A stretch of 64,000 bases of DNA, taken from an uncultured Flavobacteriales bacterium (GTDB taxonomy: Bacteria > Bacteroidota > Bacteroidia > Flavobacteriales_D > Sanyastnellaceae). The DNA is taken from assembly GCA_938074325.1 (NCBI GenBank), contig CALJFZ010000009.1, positions 1 to 64,000 on the forward strand, written 5' to 3'. Under the pieces are notes generated by a model. That model was given only the letters and a program-made list of their open reading frames with translations, ran no database searches and was not told the DNA's origin. A program made the position numbers and the translations under genes. Of the stretch, positions 9,814-18,128 are shown one piece after another. Every line of letters begins with the position of its first letter. Within the stretch, counting starts at the first letter, position 1.

Positions 9814-12800
9814 GTGGAAAACAGGGAAGCATTGAGGCGGTGGGGATTATGGATTTGGATGACGGCTGCACTGAGCAAAATGGCCGATGGCCAATCGGTC
9901 ATGGAGGTTATCAGCGGCGGTGACGATTGGCAGGCCTCAAGCGCTGGTTGGACCTTGAATGCCGCTGAAGCTGGAACCGCTGCACTGGTTCTTTTTCCGA
10001 TGCAAGCCATCAACGATTCCACCGGCCTGTCGTGTCGTCTGCGTTGGCATCAGGAATTCTCGGGTTCCTCGGCCAACTTCACGCGGCTGCATTGGCTGCT
10101 CGAACCGGATGAGTGGACGCATTCCGATTCGCTCGCCACCCTGCCCGTTACCGGTTCTGCGGCAATGCCCTCGGACGCCGACCTGACCTTCCTGCACATT
10201 GGGGAGTCCGGGAGCAACGACTCCATCCGGTGGTGGGCCCAATCCTTTGAAGGCTTGTGGGATTCGGCAGTTGTCCAGCCCCGATACGGGGGGTTCGCTC
10301 ATGGCCTCTTCCTCGAACTGGAATGGCAACAACCGCCCGGAGTTGATACAGCACGGCTCACGGTCCGCACCGTCTACGACGACCAATCCACCTCGCCAGC
10401 AGCCAGCATGGCTGTTCTCACACACCGCGTGCCCGTCGGCATTGGGTTTTCGGCAACATTCACCTCCAGCCACACAGCCGGCGCTGCCATTGAGATTTTG
10501 CAGTTTGAACCGCATCAAATCGATACAGTTTCCCCTGTCGTGACAGCAGCAACCTTTGAGTCGGGGACGGCATGCACCGTGGCGTTTTCAGAGCCGCTCC
10601 TCGCCCATATTGGCACCGTCCAACCATTGAACTCCATACCAAGCACACCGTGGGCCCTTTCAGAGCCTACACGCAATGAAATTCAGTTTTTGGAGGCCTT
10701 CACGTGGGATCCGGGGACATCCCGCCCGCTTCAACTAAACGGGTTTCAAGATGCTGCAGGCAATACACTGGCAGATACCGTCATTGAGGTCCATCGTCCG
10801 ATCAACCAAGCCCGTCCCCGATCGCTCGTCATCAGCGAATTCGTTGCCCAAGCTCCCGGTATGGAGGATTGGGTCGAGCTCGTCAACCTCGATTCTGCAG
10901 CGGTTGATATCCGGTCTTTGCACTGGTGGGACGGAAGCACGAATAGCACAGGCACGCTCATTCCCGGAATGGATTGGAATGGAGTACTCCTACCGAACGA
11001 ACGTGTACTCTTGGTCAATCGCTGGGAGCCATGGATGGGGACTGAACCTCGGCGCATCGCCTACCCATCCATCCCGTTGGCCTTGCACCATGCCGGAGAG
11101 AGCTTTGGCATAAACTCCGCCGAAGGAACCCCCGTCGATCGCGTCGAATACCAGTCGTCGTGGTGGCCCACCGCCACCCAAATCAAGCATGCCCAGCGCA
11201 GACAATTGCAGGGCTGCGCACTGAAGGAAAATTGGGCCTGTGGCACGGTGGGATCGGATCTTTCTTTCGGAGAGGAAAGCCCATTGGAGTGGCCCCTGGA
11301 CTCCTTTTTTTCTGCTGTACCTGAGGCCTCTGAAGCTTGGGCAATCGGGGAAGGACGCACCCGATTCAACCAACCGTTGGATGACCAATATCCCCCACGC
11401 GTCAAGAACGGATGGACTTGGATGGATGCTTCAACGCAAGCATTGCATTGGCGCGTTGATACGTTGCGTGAAAACACCACATGGCACCTCGAAATCCTCG
11501 GGGTGAAAGGATGCTTCAGTCGCCACCCCGAGGTGATGGCCATTGCGCTGGAAGCTGCCCACTTCCCTGAGAATGGGGACATCGTCATCACCGAAATTGC
11601 CCATGACCCCCAAGGGATGTCAGAGGCGTATGGAACCTTTGTGGAATTGTACAACCCTTCGCCGGATCGGGCCGTGCAATTGGATGGCTTGGAGATCAAT
11701 GGCGTACCAATCGATAGGCTGGGCATTCTACCGCCCAAGGCGCGGATTTGCCACAACATGTCGCTCCCGTCTGAATCAGGGAACGTGCGCCTCTCCAACC
11801 ACCTTGGACTGGCGATTGATGAAGTGGATTACAGCCGCTGTTGGCATCGCGATCGCCGCAAAGCCAGTGCGGGGTTCAGCCTGGTGCGGTTGCAACCCGA
11901 TCTCGGGCGCATGCCCGCGAACGCTTCGTATGCCTGGGACTCCAGCGGAGACATCCTCCGTGGATGCTCCTACGCCGTTCAAGACTCCACGGAGGCCAAA
12001 ACCTGGCCGAAAATGGACGCCTTGGCCATTGCCTGCGGCCACTTTGAAGGGGATACCGTAGTAGCCTATGCACATTACTCGCCCCGTTTGTCCGAGCACG
12101 CGATTTCACTGCACGGTATGGACTTGGTCTTGGCACCCTCCCATTTCTGCCCCTCTGGATCGGACGTCGTTCATCCTCCTCAGCTGGTGATCAATGAAGT
12201 TCGAGGTGGATCATATGCCCATTCCGAACCCTTTCTTGAACTCAAGAATCCCTTTGACACCTGGACGTCGACAAAGGGAATGCACTGGACTTCGGCATCA
12301 TTGCCCTTCCCGGATGACTGGCTACCTGTGCATGAATCCATCCAGTGGTTCCTTCCACCGAATGGGACCCTGGCCTTTGCCGAATGCCCTAACCGACTCC
12401 CGGGTCATCCGCTTGTACATACTTCCAACATGCCCAGCCTTTGGGGCCCAAGGGAAGTTCTTTTGGGCAGTCCACACGCCCTTCTGGACTCCGTGCACAT
12501 TCACAATGATCGTCATGCGCCTTGGCATGCAGACCATCACAGCCTCGAACGCATTTCTCCTCACCCTGAGCCGGAATGGAAGTCCTCCCTGAATGTGGAA
12601 GGGCACACCGCAGGGCGTCCGAACAGTTGGGCAACCGGCACTGAACTGGGGGGTTCGCCTCAAACGATTTCGGTCGTGAATGATACGTGGAGTGTCTCCG
12701 CAAGCGGCGAAGTCATTCCCGTGGCCTTTGATTTAAAGGCCCCGAACGAAGGCCAGTGGCTAGGCCAGTGGCGGATCATGAATGCCTTGGGACAAACCGT

Positions 12801-12981
12801 CGCTGCCTCCTCGATGCCAGTTGGCCTGCAGGGAAGTACTGCGGTTCGTTGTTATTGGGATGGAACAAACGCCAACGCCACATCGGCACCGGGGCCGCAC
12901 TTGCTCTTGGTCACGTACTCCCATATCAGTCAACCGGAGCAACAACAAGCCATCGCTGTGGTTCACGTCAGTCCCGGTTAA
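9814..12981 (+). CDS. Large exported protein with three lamin-tail-like domains
   Basis: This 1055-residue protein has a modest N-terminal hydrophobic segment (RRWGLWIWMTAALSKM) that may be a signal peptide. Three segments match the lamin-tail domain pattern (xxVISEF/ITEI/INEV...WVELVNL/FVELYNP/FLELKNP): SLVISEFVAQ from about residue 338, IVITEIAHDP from about 588 and QLVINEVRGG from about 789. The C-terminus (WRIMNALGQTVAAS...YWDGTNANA...HLLLVTYSH) looks like a FlgD/gliding-type Ig fold seen at the end of Bacteroidota secreted proteins. Exact function is unknown; a cell-surface or secreted role is likely. It is divergent from asd and is followed after 40 bases by the DUF4271 gene. Confidence 0.7.
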   Translation: MENREALRRWGLWIWMTAALSKMADGQSVMEVISGGDDWQASSAGWTLNAAEAGTAALVLFPMQAINDSTGLSCRLRWHQEFSGSSANFTRLHWLLEPDEWTHSDSLATLPVTGSAAMPSDADLTFLHIGESGSNDSIRWWAQSFEGLWDSAVVQPRYGGFAHGLFLELEWQQPPGVDTARLTVRTVYDDQSTSPAASMAVLTHRVPVGIGFSATFTSSHTAGAAIEILQFEPHQIDTVSPVVTAATFESGTACTVAFSEPLLAHIGTVQPLNSIPSTPWALSEPTRNEIQFLEAFTWDPGTSRPLQLNGFQDAAGNTLADTVIEVHRPINQARPRSLVISEFVAQAPGMEDWVELVNLDSAAVDIRSLHWWDGSTNSTGTLIPGMDWNGVLLPNERVLLVNRWEPWMGTEPRRIAYPSIPLALHHAGESFGINSAEGTPVDRVEYQSSWWPTATQIKHAQRRQLQGCALKENWACGTVGSDLSFGEESPLEWPLDSFFSAVPEASEAWAIGEGRTRFNQPLDDQYPPRVKNGWTWMDASTQALHWRVDTLRENTTWHLEILGVKGCFSRHPEVMAIALEAAHFPENGDIVITEIAHDPQGMSEAYGTFVELYNPSPDRAVQLDGLEINGVPIDRLGILPPKARICHNMSLPSESGNVRLSNHLGLAIDEVDYSRCWHRDRRKASAGFSLVRLQPDLGRMPANASYAWDSSGDILRGCSYAVQDSTEAKTWPKMDALAIACGHFEGDTVVAYAHYSPRLSEHAISLHGMDLVLAPSHFCPSGSDVVHPPQLVINEVRGGSYAHSEPFLELKNPFDTWTSTKGMHWTSASLPFPDDWLPVHESIQWFLPPNGTLAFAECPNRLPGHPLVHTSNMPSLWGPREVLLGSPHALLDSVHIHNDRHAPWHADHHSLERISPHPEPEWKSSLNVEGHTAGRPNSWATGTELGGSPQTISVVNDTWSVSASGEVIPVAFDLKAPNEGQWLGQWRIMNALGQTVAASSMPVGLQGSTAVRCYWDGTNANATSAPGPHLLLVTYSHISQPEQQQAIAVVHVSPG

Positions 12982-13021
12982 GGCAGAAGGAACTTCCAAA
13001 GAAGTTTTCCATCTTCGCGGC

Positions 13022-13696
13022 ATGTTCGAAGGACAGCCCTTACCAATCGCTCCCTTGCACGTCTATGAATTGCCTCTTTGGCTGTCGTTGATTGGCTTGT
13101 GCGCAACGGCGGTTTTGCGGCTGCAATTCGAACGGGAATGGGCGCTGACCATGTGGTCTGCCTACCAGATCAAGCGCGTCTGGCAGCGGCTTGCCGATGA
13201 ATCGGCAAGAACAGGCGGAACGCTTACAAGCCATGCACTGGGGGTGTTGAGTTGGGCGCTGCTCGGGTGCCTGTGGGGCATTACCCAATCGCAATCCCTC
13301 GAGGATGGTATGGCGTGGCGAGGTGCGCAGTGGGGGTTGGGCCTCGGATTCATCACGCTGTTGGGCCGACAACTCGCCGGCTGGGTTGGAGCTTGGGTAA
13401 CCCTTGAATGGGAGGCGGTTCAACGCGGATACGAAGTGGACCGGCACATGCGCAATTGGCTTCTGTGGTTACTCATCGCTCTGGTCTGCTGGGAATTGAG
13501 CCAATTCAGTGGATTCGAACACCGCGAAAATATGTGGGGCCATGTCACGGGCTTGTGGTGGTTGTGGTTGGCCTTGAAATGGGTGCGTCAAATCCAATCT
13601 TTGTTGCAGAAACGGCTTCAAATTGGTTGGGGAATTGTGTACATTTGCACCCTCGAAATTGGACCATCCCTGTTGCTGTACGAGTACCTGGGATGA
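13022..13696 (+). CDS. DUF4271-family integral membrane protein
   Basis: From the ATG at 13022 this is a 224-residue protein with several hydrophobic segments (LWLSLIGLCATAVL, LGVLSWALLGCLWGI, NWLLWLLIALVCW, GLWWLWLALKWV, LEIGPSLLLYEYLG). Size, topology and position directly ahead of hemD fit the DUF4271 family, which in Bacteroidota is regularly found next to uroporphyrinogen-III synthase. Its biochemical role is unknown. The frame is open further upstream, but that part overlaps the end of the lamin-tail gene and is not membrane-like. 28 bases separate it from hemD. Confidence 0.75.
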   Translation: MFEGQPLPIAPLHVYELPLWLSLIGLCATAVLRLQFEREWALTMWSAYQIKRVWQRLADESARTGGTLTSHALGVLSWALLGCLWGITQSQSLEDGMAWRGAQWGLGLGFITLLGRQLAGWVGAWVTLEWEAVQRGYEVDRHMRNWLLWLLIALVCWELSQFSGFEHRENMWGHVTGLWWLWLALKWVRQIQSLLQKRLQIGWGIVYICTLEIGPSLLLYEYLG

Positions 13697-13724
13697 GCCG
13701 ATGAGGAAGCACTGAAGAACCGAT

Positions 13725-14468
13725 ATGGCGAAGAAGCTCAAGACCGTCCTGATTTCGCAGCCGAAACCCACCACGGAGAAATCTCCGTACTTCGATTTGG
13801 CCGAGCGACAGAAACTGACCATCGATTTCCGCCCATTCATTCACGTCGAAGGCGTCGAACCCCAAGATTTTCGCCAACAGCGCATCGATCTTGCGGATCA
13901 CACTGCAGTCATTTTGACCAGCCGAAACGCGGTGGATCACTTTTTCAGGCTGGCGGCGGATTTGCGGTACGAAGTGCCGGATACCATGAAGTACTTCTGC
14001 ATCAGTGAAGCCACTGCATTTTATCTGCAGAAGTACGTGGTTTACCGCAAGCGCAAAATCTTCTTCGGGAAACACCGTTTTCAAGACTTGATGGACTCCA
14101 TCAAAAAGCACAAGCAGGAGAAATTCTTGTTGCCGTGCAGCGATTTGATGAAGCCCTCGATCCCTACGCTGTTGGATGAAGCCAAGATCGATTACTCACG
14201 CGCAATGATGTACCGAACGGTGTGCAGCGACTTGAGTGACTTGAGCGATGTCAAGTACGACTGTTTGGTGTTCTACAGCCCAAGCGGAATCGAGAGCTTG
14301 TTCAAAAACTTCCCGGACTTTGAGCAGGGAGAAACACGCATTGCCACTTTCGGACCAACCACGGCAAAAGCAGCCGAAAAAGCCAATTTGCGCATCGACA
14401 TTTCTGCACCGACTCCGCAGGCGCCATCCATGACTATGGCCATCGAGCATTACATTCAGGGCAAATAA
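13725..14468 (+). CDS. hemD: Uroporphyrinogen-III synthase
   Basis: This 247-residue protein begins KKLKTVLISQPKP and continues with IDFRPFIHVEGVEPQDFRQQ, TAVILTSRNAVDHFF and, late on, LVFYSPSGIESLFKNF and IATFGPTTAKAAEKANLRI, the hallmark segments of HemD. It cyclises hydroxymethylbilane to uroporphyrinogen III in the haem/sirohaem pathway. HemD is poorly conserved overall, but the location between DUF4271 and rnpA is the usual Bacteroidota arrangement. Only 6 bases separate its stop from the TTG start of rnpA, so they are probably co-transcribed. Confidence 0.88.
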   Translation: MAKKLKTVLISQPKPTTEKSPYFDLAERQKLTIDFRPFIHVEGVEPQDFRQQRIDLADHTAVILTSRNAVDHFFRLAADLRYEVPDTMKYFCISEATAFYLQKYVVYRKRKIFFGKHRFQDLMDSIKKHKQEKFLLPCSDLMKPSIPTLLDEAKIDYSRAMMYRTVCSDLSDLSDVKYDCLVFYSPSGIESLFKNFPDFEQGETRIATFGPTTAKAAEKANLRIDISAPTPQAPSMTMAIEHYIQGK

Positions 14469-14474
14469 TCCACG

Positions 14475-14909
14475 TTGCCGGAAACGCCGTCCTTTTCTTT
14501 TCCAAAAACTGAGCGCCTCAAATCAAAAAAGTTGATCGAGGCAGTGTTCGCTGATGGCCAGAAAACCAAAGCGTGGCCACTGATTTCGAAGCACCTGGAC
14601 GTTCCGCTTTCTGCGGATGTCCCCTGCCAAGTTGTCGTCTCTGTGAGCAAGCGTTCTTTCAAGCGTGCTGTGGACCGCAACCGCATCAAACGGCTCATGA
14701 AAGAGGCATGGAGGTTGCAAAAGCACCGCCTCTACGACGCACTGAATGCACACGAAAAACAACGTGGGCTCGTTCTCATTTATGTGGGGAAAGAATTGCC
14801 TAATTTCGAAGAGATACAGGCATGCGTGGAACGCCTGATCGGCAAAATGAACCAATCGCTTGCATCTGAAAACACCAAGAATCCCGGCGCACCTGATGAA
14901 GAATCGTAA
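14475..14909 (+). CDS. rnpA: Ribonuclease P protein component
   Basis: The protein cofactor of RNase P, which matures tRNA 5' ends. At 144 residues it starts with TTG (14475) and shows the family order: an N-terminal FPKTERLKSKKLIEAVF, the central beta strands VVVSVSKRSFKRAVDRNRIK and the RNR motif RNRIKRLMKEAWR (about residues 73-85), then LVLIYVGKELP. The C-terminal tail (NTKNPGAPDEES) is acidic and unconserved, and its coding region overlaps the start of the next gene by 14 bases. rpmH and yidD, common neighbours in other bacteria, are absent here. Confidence 0.92.
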   Translation: MPETPSFSFPKTERLKSKKLIEAVFADGQKTKAWPLISKHLDVPLSADVPCQVVVSVSKRSFKRAVDRNRIKRLMKEAWRLQKHRLYDALNAHEKQRGLVLIYVGKELPNFEEIQACVERLIGKMNQSLASENTKNPGAPDEES

Positions 14910-16563
14910 ACGAAAATTGAGTTGGGTTTGGGCGGTCTCGTTGGCCTTGTTACTAGCTGCGGCAATGCCATTGCGGGAGAATTACTTCGAGTTGTCCAAG
15001 CAGCTTGAAATCATGACGGCCCTCTTCCGGGAACTCAACATCTACTACGTCGATGAAATTCAGCCCGGCGAACTCATGGAAACCGGGATTGACGCCATGG
15101 TCGAAAGCTTGGACCCTTACACGGTTTACTACCCCGAGTCGCGGGTCGAAGACCTCCGTTTCATGACGACAGGTGAATACGGAGGGATTGGCGCATCGAT
15201 GCAGTTTGTAAACGACCGCCACCTCATCGTAGATGTCCTCCCCGATTTTCCTGCGGCAAAGGCCGGACTGAAGATTGGAGACGAATTGCTCGAAGTCGAC
15301 GGACAGCTTCTCGAGGGAATCGACCCGGATTTGGTTCCTGAAATGCTGCAAGGAGCGAGCGGAACCACCGTCGGCATCCGCTTCATTCCCAACGGTGCTC
15401 TCGCCCCAGTAGACGTGACGGTCGAACGCGAAAAAATTAAACTGCCCGCTGTGCCCTTCCGCGAAGTCGTGGGGGACAGCACAGGATATGTCATACTGAG
15501 CGCCTTCACCCGAGGCTCTTCCTTCGAATTGAGGCAGGCCATCCGCCACCTCCGGGACAGCGTGGGCATCAACCAATTGGTGCTGGACCTTCGGGGCAAT
15601 GGCGGCGGATTGTTGCAGGAGTCCATTAGCATCGTCAACCTCTTCGTGGAAAAGGGGCAAGAAGTGGTGAGCACACGGGGAAAAAAGGAGGAATGGATGA
15701 AATCCTACTCCACCATGGCCGATCCCCTCCTCCCAGACATGCCCGTTGCCGTGCTCATAGACGAACAATCCGCCTCCGCCTCGGAAATTGTCTCGGGAAC
15801 GCTGCAAGACCTTGACCGCGCCATCATTGTGGGACAAGAGAGCTTCGGAAAGGGGTTGGTACAACAAACCAAACCCCTGGCGTACGGCACCAAATTAAAA
15901 GTCACCGTGGCCAAGTACTACACGGCCAGTGGACGGTGCATCCAGCGACTCGACTACGGTGGTGAACGGGCAGAGGACGGTTCTGCACAGGCCTTTTCGG
16001 ACTCGACACGGCAGGTTTTTTACACCCGCAATGGGCGTCCGGTCACGGACGGAACGGGGGTTCAGCCGGATGTGGAAGTGGAGGTGCCGTACATGAGTTA
16101 CGTGTTGGAAGGGTTGTACCTGAACGGCATCGTTTTCGACTTTGCTAACGACTGGAGTGCACGGCATGAGAGCATTGGACCACCGGAATCCTTCTACTTG
16201 ACAGATGAGGATTGGCAGGAATTTGTCGCGTTCGCGAAGAACCACAAAGCCACCGCATTTGAATCGCGCACCTTGGTGGCATGGGAGCAGTTGGAATCGC
16301 TCGCCCGCGAGGAGCGATTCTACGCGTTGGACTCGGCAGCATTTGCCTCTTTTGAGGGCATCCTGTTGCCGCAAATTGAACGGGACCTCAATCGCTTCCG
16401 CGATGAAATCACCTGGGCATTGGAGGAAGAATTGGTGATGCGCTACCACCTTCAGACCGGTGTAATCGCTTGGTCTGTTCCCCGTGACAGCACGCTCAGC
16501 AAGGCCATCGATTTGATGATCAGCGGTCAAAATGAACGGATTCTAGCAGGAACAGCGGAATAA
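14896..16563 (+). CDS. C-terminal processing peptidase (S41 family, PDZ-containing)
   Basis: Starting at the ATG at 14896 the protein has 555 residues; a start at 14860 is possible but only adds residues in front of the membrane/signal segment WVWAVSLALLLAAAMPL. A PDZ domain occupies about residues 92-175 (FMTTGEYGGIGASM, AAKAGLKIGDELLEVDGQLL). The S41 catalytic region follows: DLRGNGGGLLQESISIV, the nucleophile region DEQSASASEIVSG (about 289) and the general-base lysine in SFGKGLVQQT (about 317). Such Ctp/Tsp enzymes act in the periplasm on C-termini of envelope proteins. About 170 residues after the peptidase core are specific to Bacteroidota forms. It overlaps rnpA by 14 bases. Confidence 0.9.
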   Translation: MKNRKRKLSWVWAVSLALLLAAAMPLRENYFELSKQLEIMTALFRELNIYYVDEIQPGELMETGIDAMVESLDPYTVYYPESRVEDLRFMTTGEYGGIGASMQFVNDRHLIVDVLPDFPAAKAGLKIGDELLEVDGQLLEGIDPDLVPEMLQGASGTTVGIRFIPNGALAPVDVTVEREKIKLPAVPFREVVGDSTGYVILSAFTRGSSFELRQAIRHLRDSVGINQLVLDLRGNGGGLLQESISIVNLFVEKGQEVVSTRGKKEEWMKSYSTMADPLLPDMPVAVLIDEQSASASEIVSGTLQDLDRAIIVGQESFGKGLVQQTKPLAYGTKLKVTVAKYYTASGRCIQRLDYGGERAEDGSAQAFSDSTRQVFYTRNGRPVTDGTGVQPDVEVEVPYMSYVLEGLYLNGIVFDFANDWSARHESIGPPESFYLTDEDWQEFVAFAKNHKATAFESRTLVAWEQLESLAREERFYALDSAAFASFEGILLPQIERDLNRFRDEITWALEEELVMRYHLQTGVIAWSVPRDSTLSKAIDLMISGQNERILAGTAE

Positions 16564-16565
16564 CC

Positions 16566-18128
16566 ATGCAGTCCTCCGCCTTCGGTTCGTCTCACACAGT
16601 CCAACGGCTCTATGATGCCGCACTGATCTTGACGGCCGTTGCCCTGCCGTTTTCCAATTTCTTGATGAGCCAAGGCGCCTTCCTGTTGGTGCTGGCTTGG
16701 GGCGTTGATCGATGGAAAAATGGCCCCATTTTCAGAAACCGCGGTTGGCGGTTTTGGCAAACGCAGCCCGTACTATGGGCGGTGCTCGCCTTGTTTACTT
16801 GGCAATTGACGAGCCAATTGTGGTCGGAAAATTGGGGATACGGGTGGCGCGCCTTGCGCATCCAACTTCCGCTGCTTGCTTTCCCATTGATCCTCACGAC
16901 CGGTCGCTGGGACCGCCAGAGGGGACTGCTCCTCGTGCAATGGGCATTGGCCGTATCGGTTATTGCTGCATGCGCCAGCTGCTTGTGGTTGGGGATGCAA
17001 AAAGAAGGACCTCTGCGCCCACGGGATTGGTCTCCTTTCATTTCCCACATCCGCTTCAGCTTACTCATCACCTTCGTTTGGGGTTGGTGGCTTCAGCGAT
17101 GGTTCAAACGCCAAGAACGAATTTCCGCTTGGATGGTCATCTTGCTGAGCCTCTTCGGTGGATGGTTTACCTGGAAGGTCGCCTCCTTGACAGGTGCGAT
17201 GTTGTTTCCCGTCATGCTCTTGGTGGCGGGTTGGCAAGTTCCCAAACTTCGAAAAATCGTGGGTGCGGCTTGGCTCGCAGCTGGACTCGTGGCCGTGGCC
17301 TTGGTCTGGGGCTTGCGGCCGGTGTACCCCGACGGGGAATCGCTTGAAACGAAGACGTCAGCAGGCGAAACGTATGTCCACTACCCCGAGCGCTGCCTGC
17401 GTGAAAATGGTCACCACGTCTGGACGTACATTGCTTGGAATGAGATGTTCGAAACCTGGTCCAAACGCAGCCAGGTCGATTTCAATGGAGCGGACCAGCG
17501 GGGGCAGGAGTTGAAAATGACCCTCATCCGTTTCCTTTCTTCAAAAGGCTTGAGAAAGGACGCTGAGGGCATCATGGCATTGACAGAGGAGGAAGTTGGC
17601 TGGATCGAGTCCGGAATTCCAACGGTAACGGAAATCGAATACCGCGGCCTGCAGCGAAGATTAGCTGTGGTGCAATTTGAAGTATGGAATGCAATGGACG
17701 GCGGAAATCCGAGTGGCCACTCGCTCATCCAGCGGCTTGCCTTCCTCAATGCCGCTCGGCACATCTTCCAACAGCATCCTGTTCTGGGCGTAGGTGTAGG
17801 TGACTTACCCGCGGCCTATGCTGAGGCTTACGACACGTTGAACTCACCCCTTTCCCCCGAATTCCGGTTGCGGGCACACAATCAGTATGCAACGTACCTC
17901 GTGGCCGGAGGGCCGCTGAATCTCATCTTGTGGCTGGTCTTACTCGTCACATTGATTCCCATGGCAGCCACCCGCCAAGGGCACCCCACGTCACAGGCCA
18001 TGCTTTTCCTCGTGGTCCTCGCCTTGTCCTGCCTCACCGAGGACACACTCGAAACCCAAGCGGGTGTGACTTTTGCCGGATTCTTTATTGGACTATTCGG
18101 ACGCCGAAGCCTTCCCGATGTTGGTTAA
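16566..18128 (+). CDS. O-antigen ligase/polymerase-like membrane protein (Wzy_C family)
   Basis: This 520-residue polytopic protein begins 2 bases after the S41 protease stop. It has many hydrophobic helices (ALILTAVALPFSNFLM, PVLWAVLALFTWQL, LLVQWALAVSVIAACAS, FPVMLLVAGW, LVAVALVWGL), a large soluble loop (about residues 255-400) and the late motif HPVLGVGVGDLP...RAHNQYATYLVAGG followed by terminal helices. The HNQY motif after a long periplasmic loop is typical of O-antigen ligases (WaaL) and related polymerases. It probably joins or extends O-polysaccharide on lipid A-core. Ligase and polymerase cannot be separated from sequence. Its last 36 bases overlap the convergent glycosyltransferase gene. 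Confidence 0.78.
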   Translation: MQSSAFGSSHTVQRLYDAALILTAVALPFSNFLMSQGAFLLVLAWGVDRWKNGPIFRNRGWRFWQTQPVLWAVLALFTWQLTSQLWSENWGYGWRALRIQLPLLAFPLILTTGRWDRQRGLLLVQWALAVSVIAACASCLWLGMQKEGPLRPRDWSPFISHIRFSLLITFVWGWWLQRWFKRQERISAWMVILLSLFGGWFTWKVASLTGAMLFPVMLLVAGWQVPKLRKIVGAAWLAAGLVAVALVWGLRPVYPDGESLETKTSAGETYVHYPERCLRENGHHVWTYIAWNEMFETWSKRSQVDFNGADQRGQELKMTLIRFLSSKGLRKDAEGIMALTEEEVGWIESGIPTVTEIEYRGLQRRLAVVQFEVWNAMDGGNPSGHSLIQRLAFLNAARHIFQQHPVLGVGVGDLPAAYAEAYDTLNSPLSPEFRLRAHNQYATYLVAGGPLNLILWLVLLVTLIPMAATRQGHPTSQAMLFLVVLALSCLTEDTLETQAGVTFAGFFIGLFGRRSLPDVG

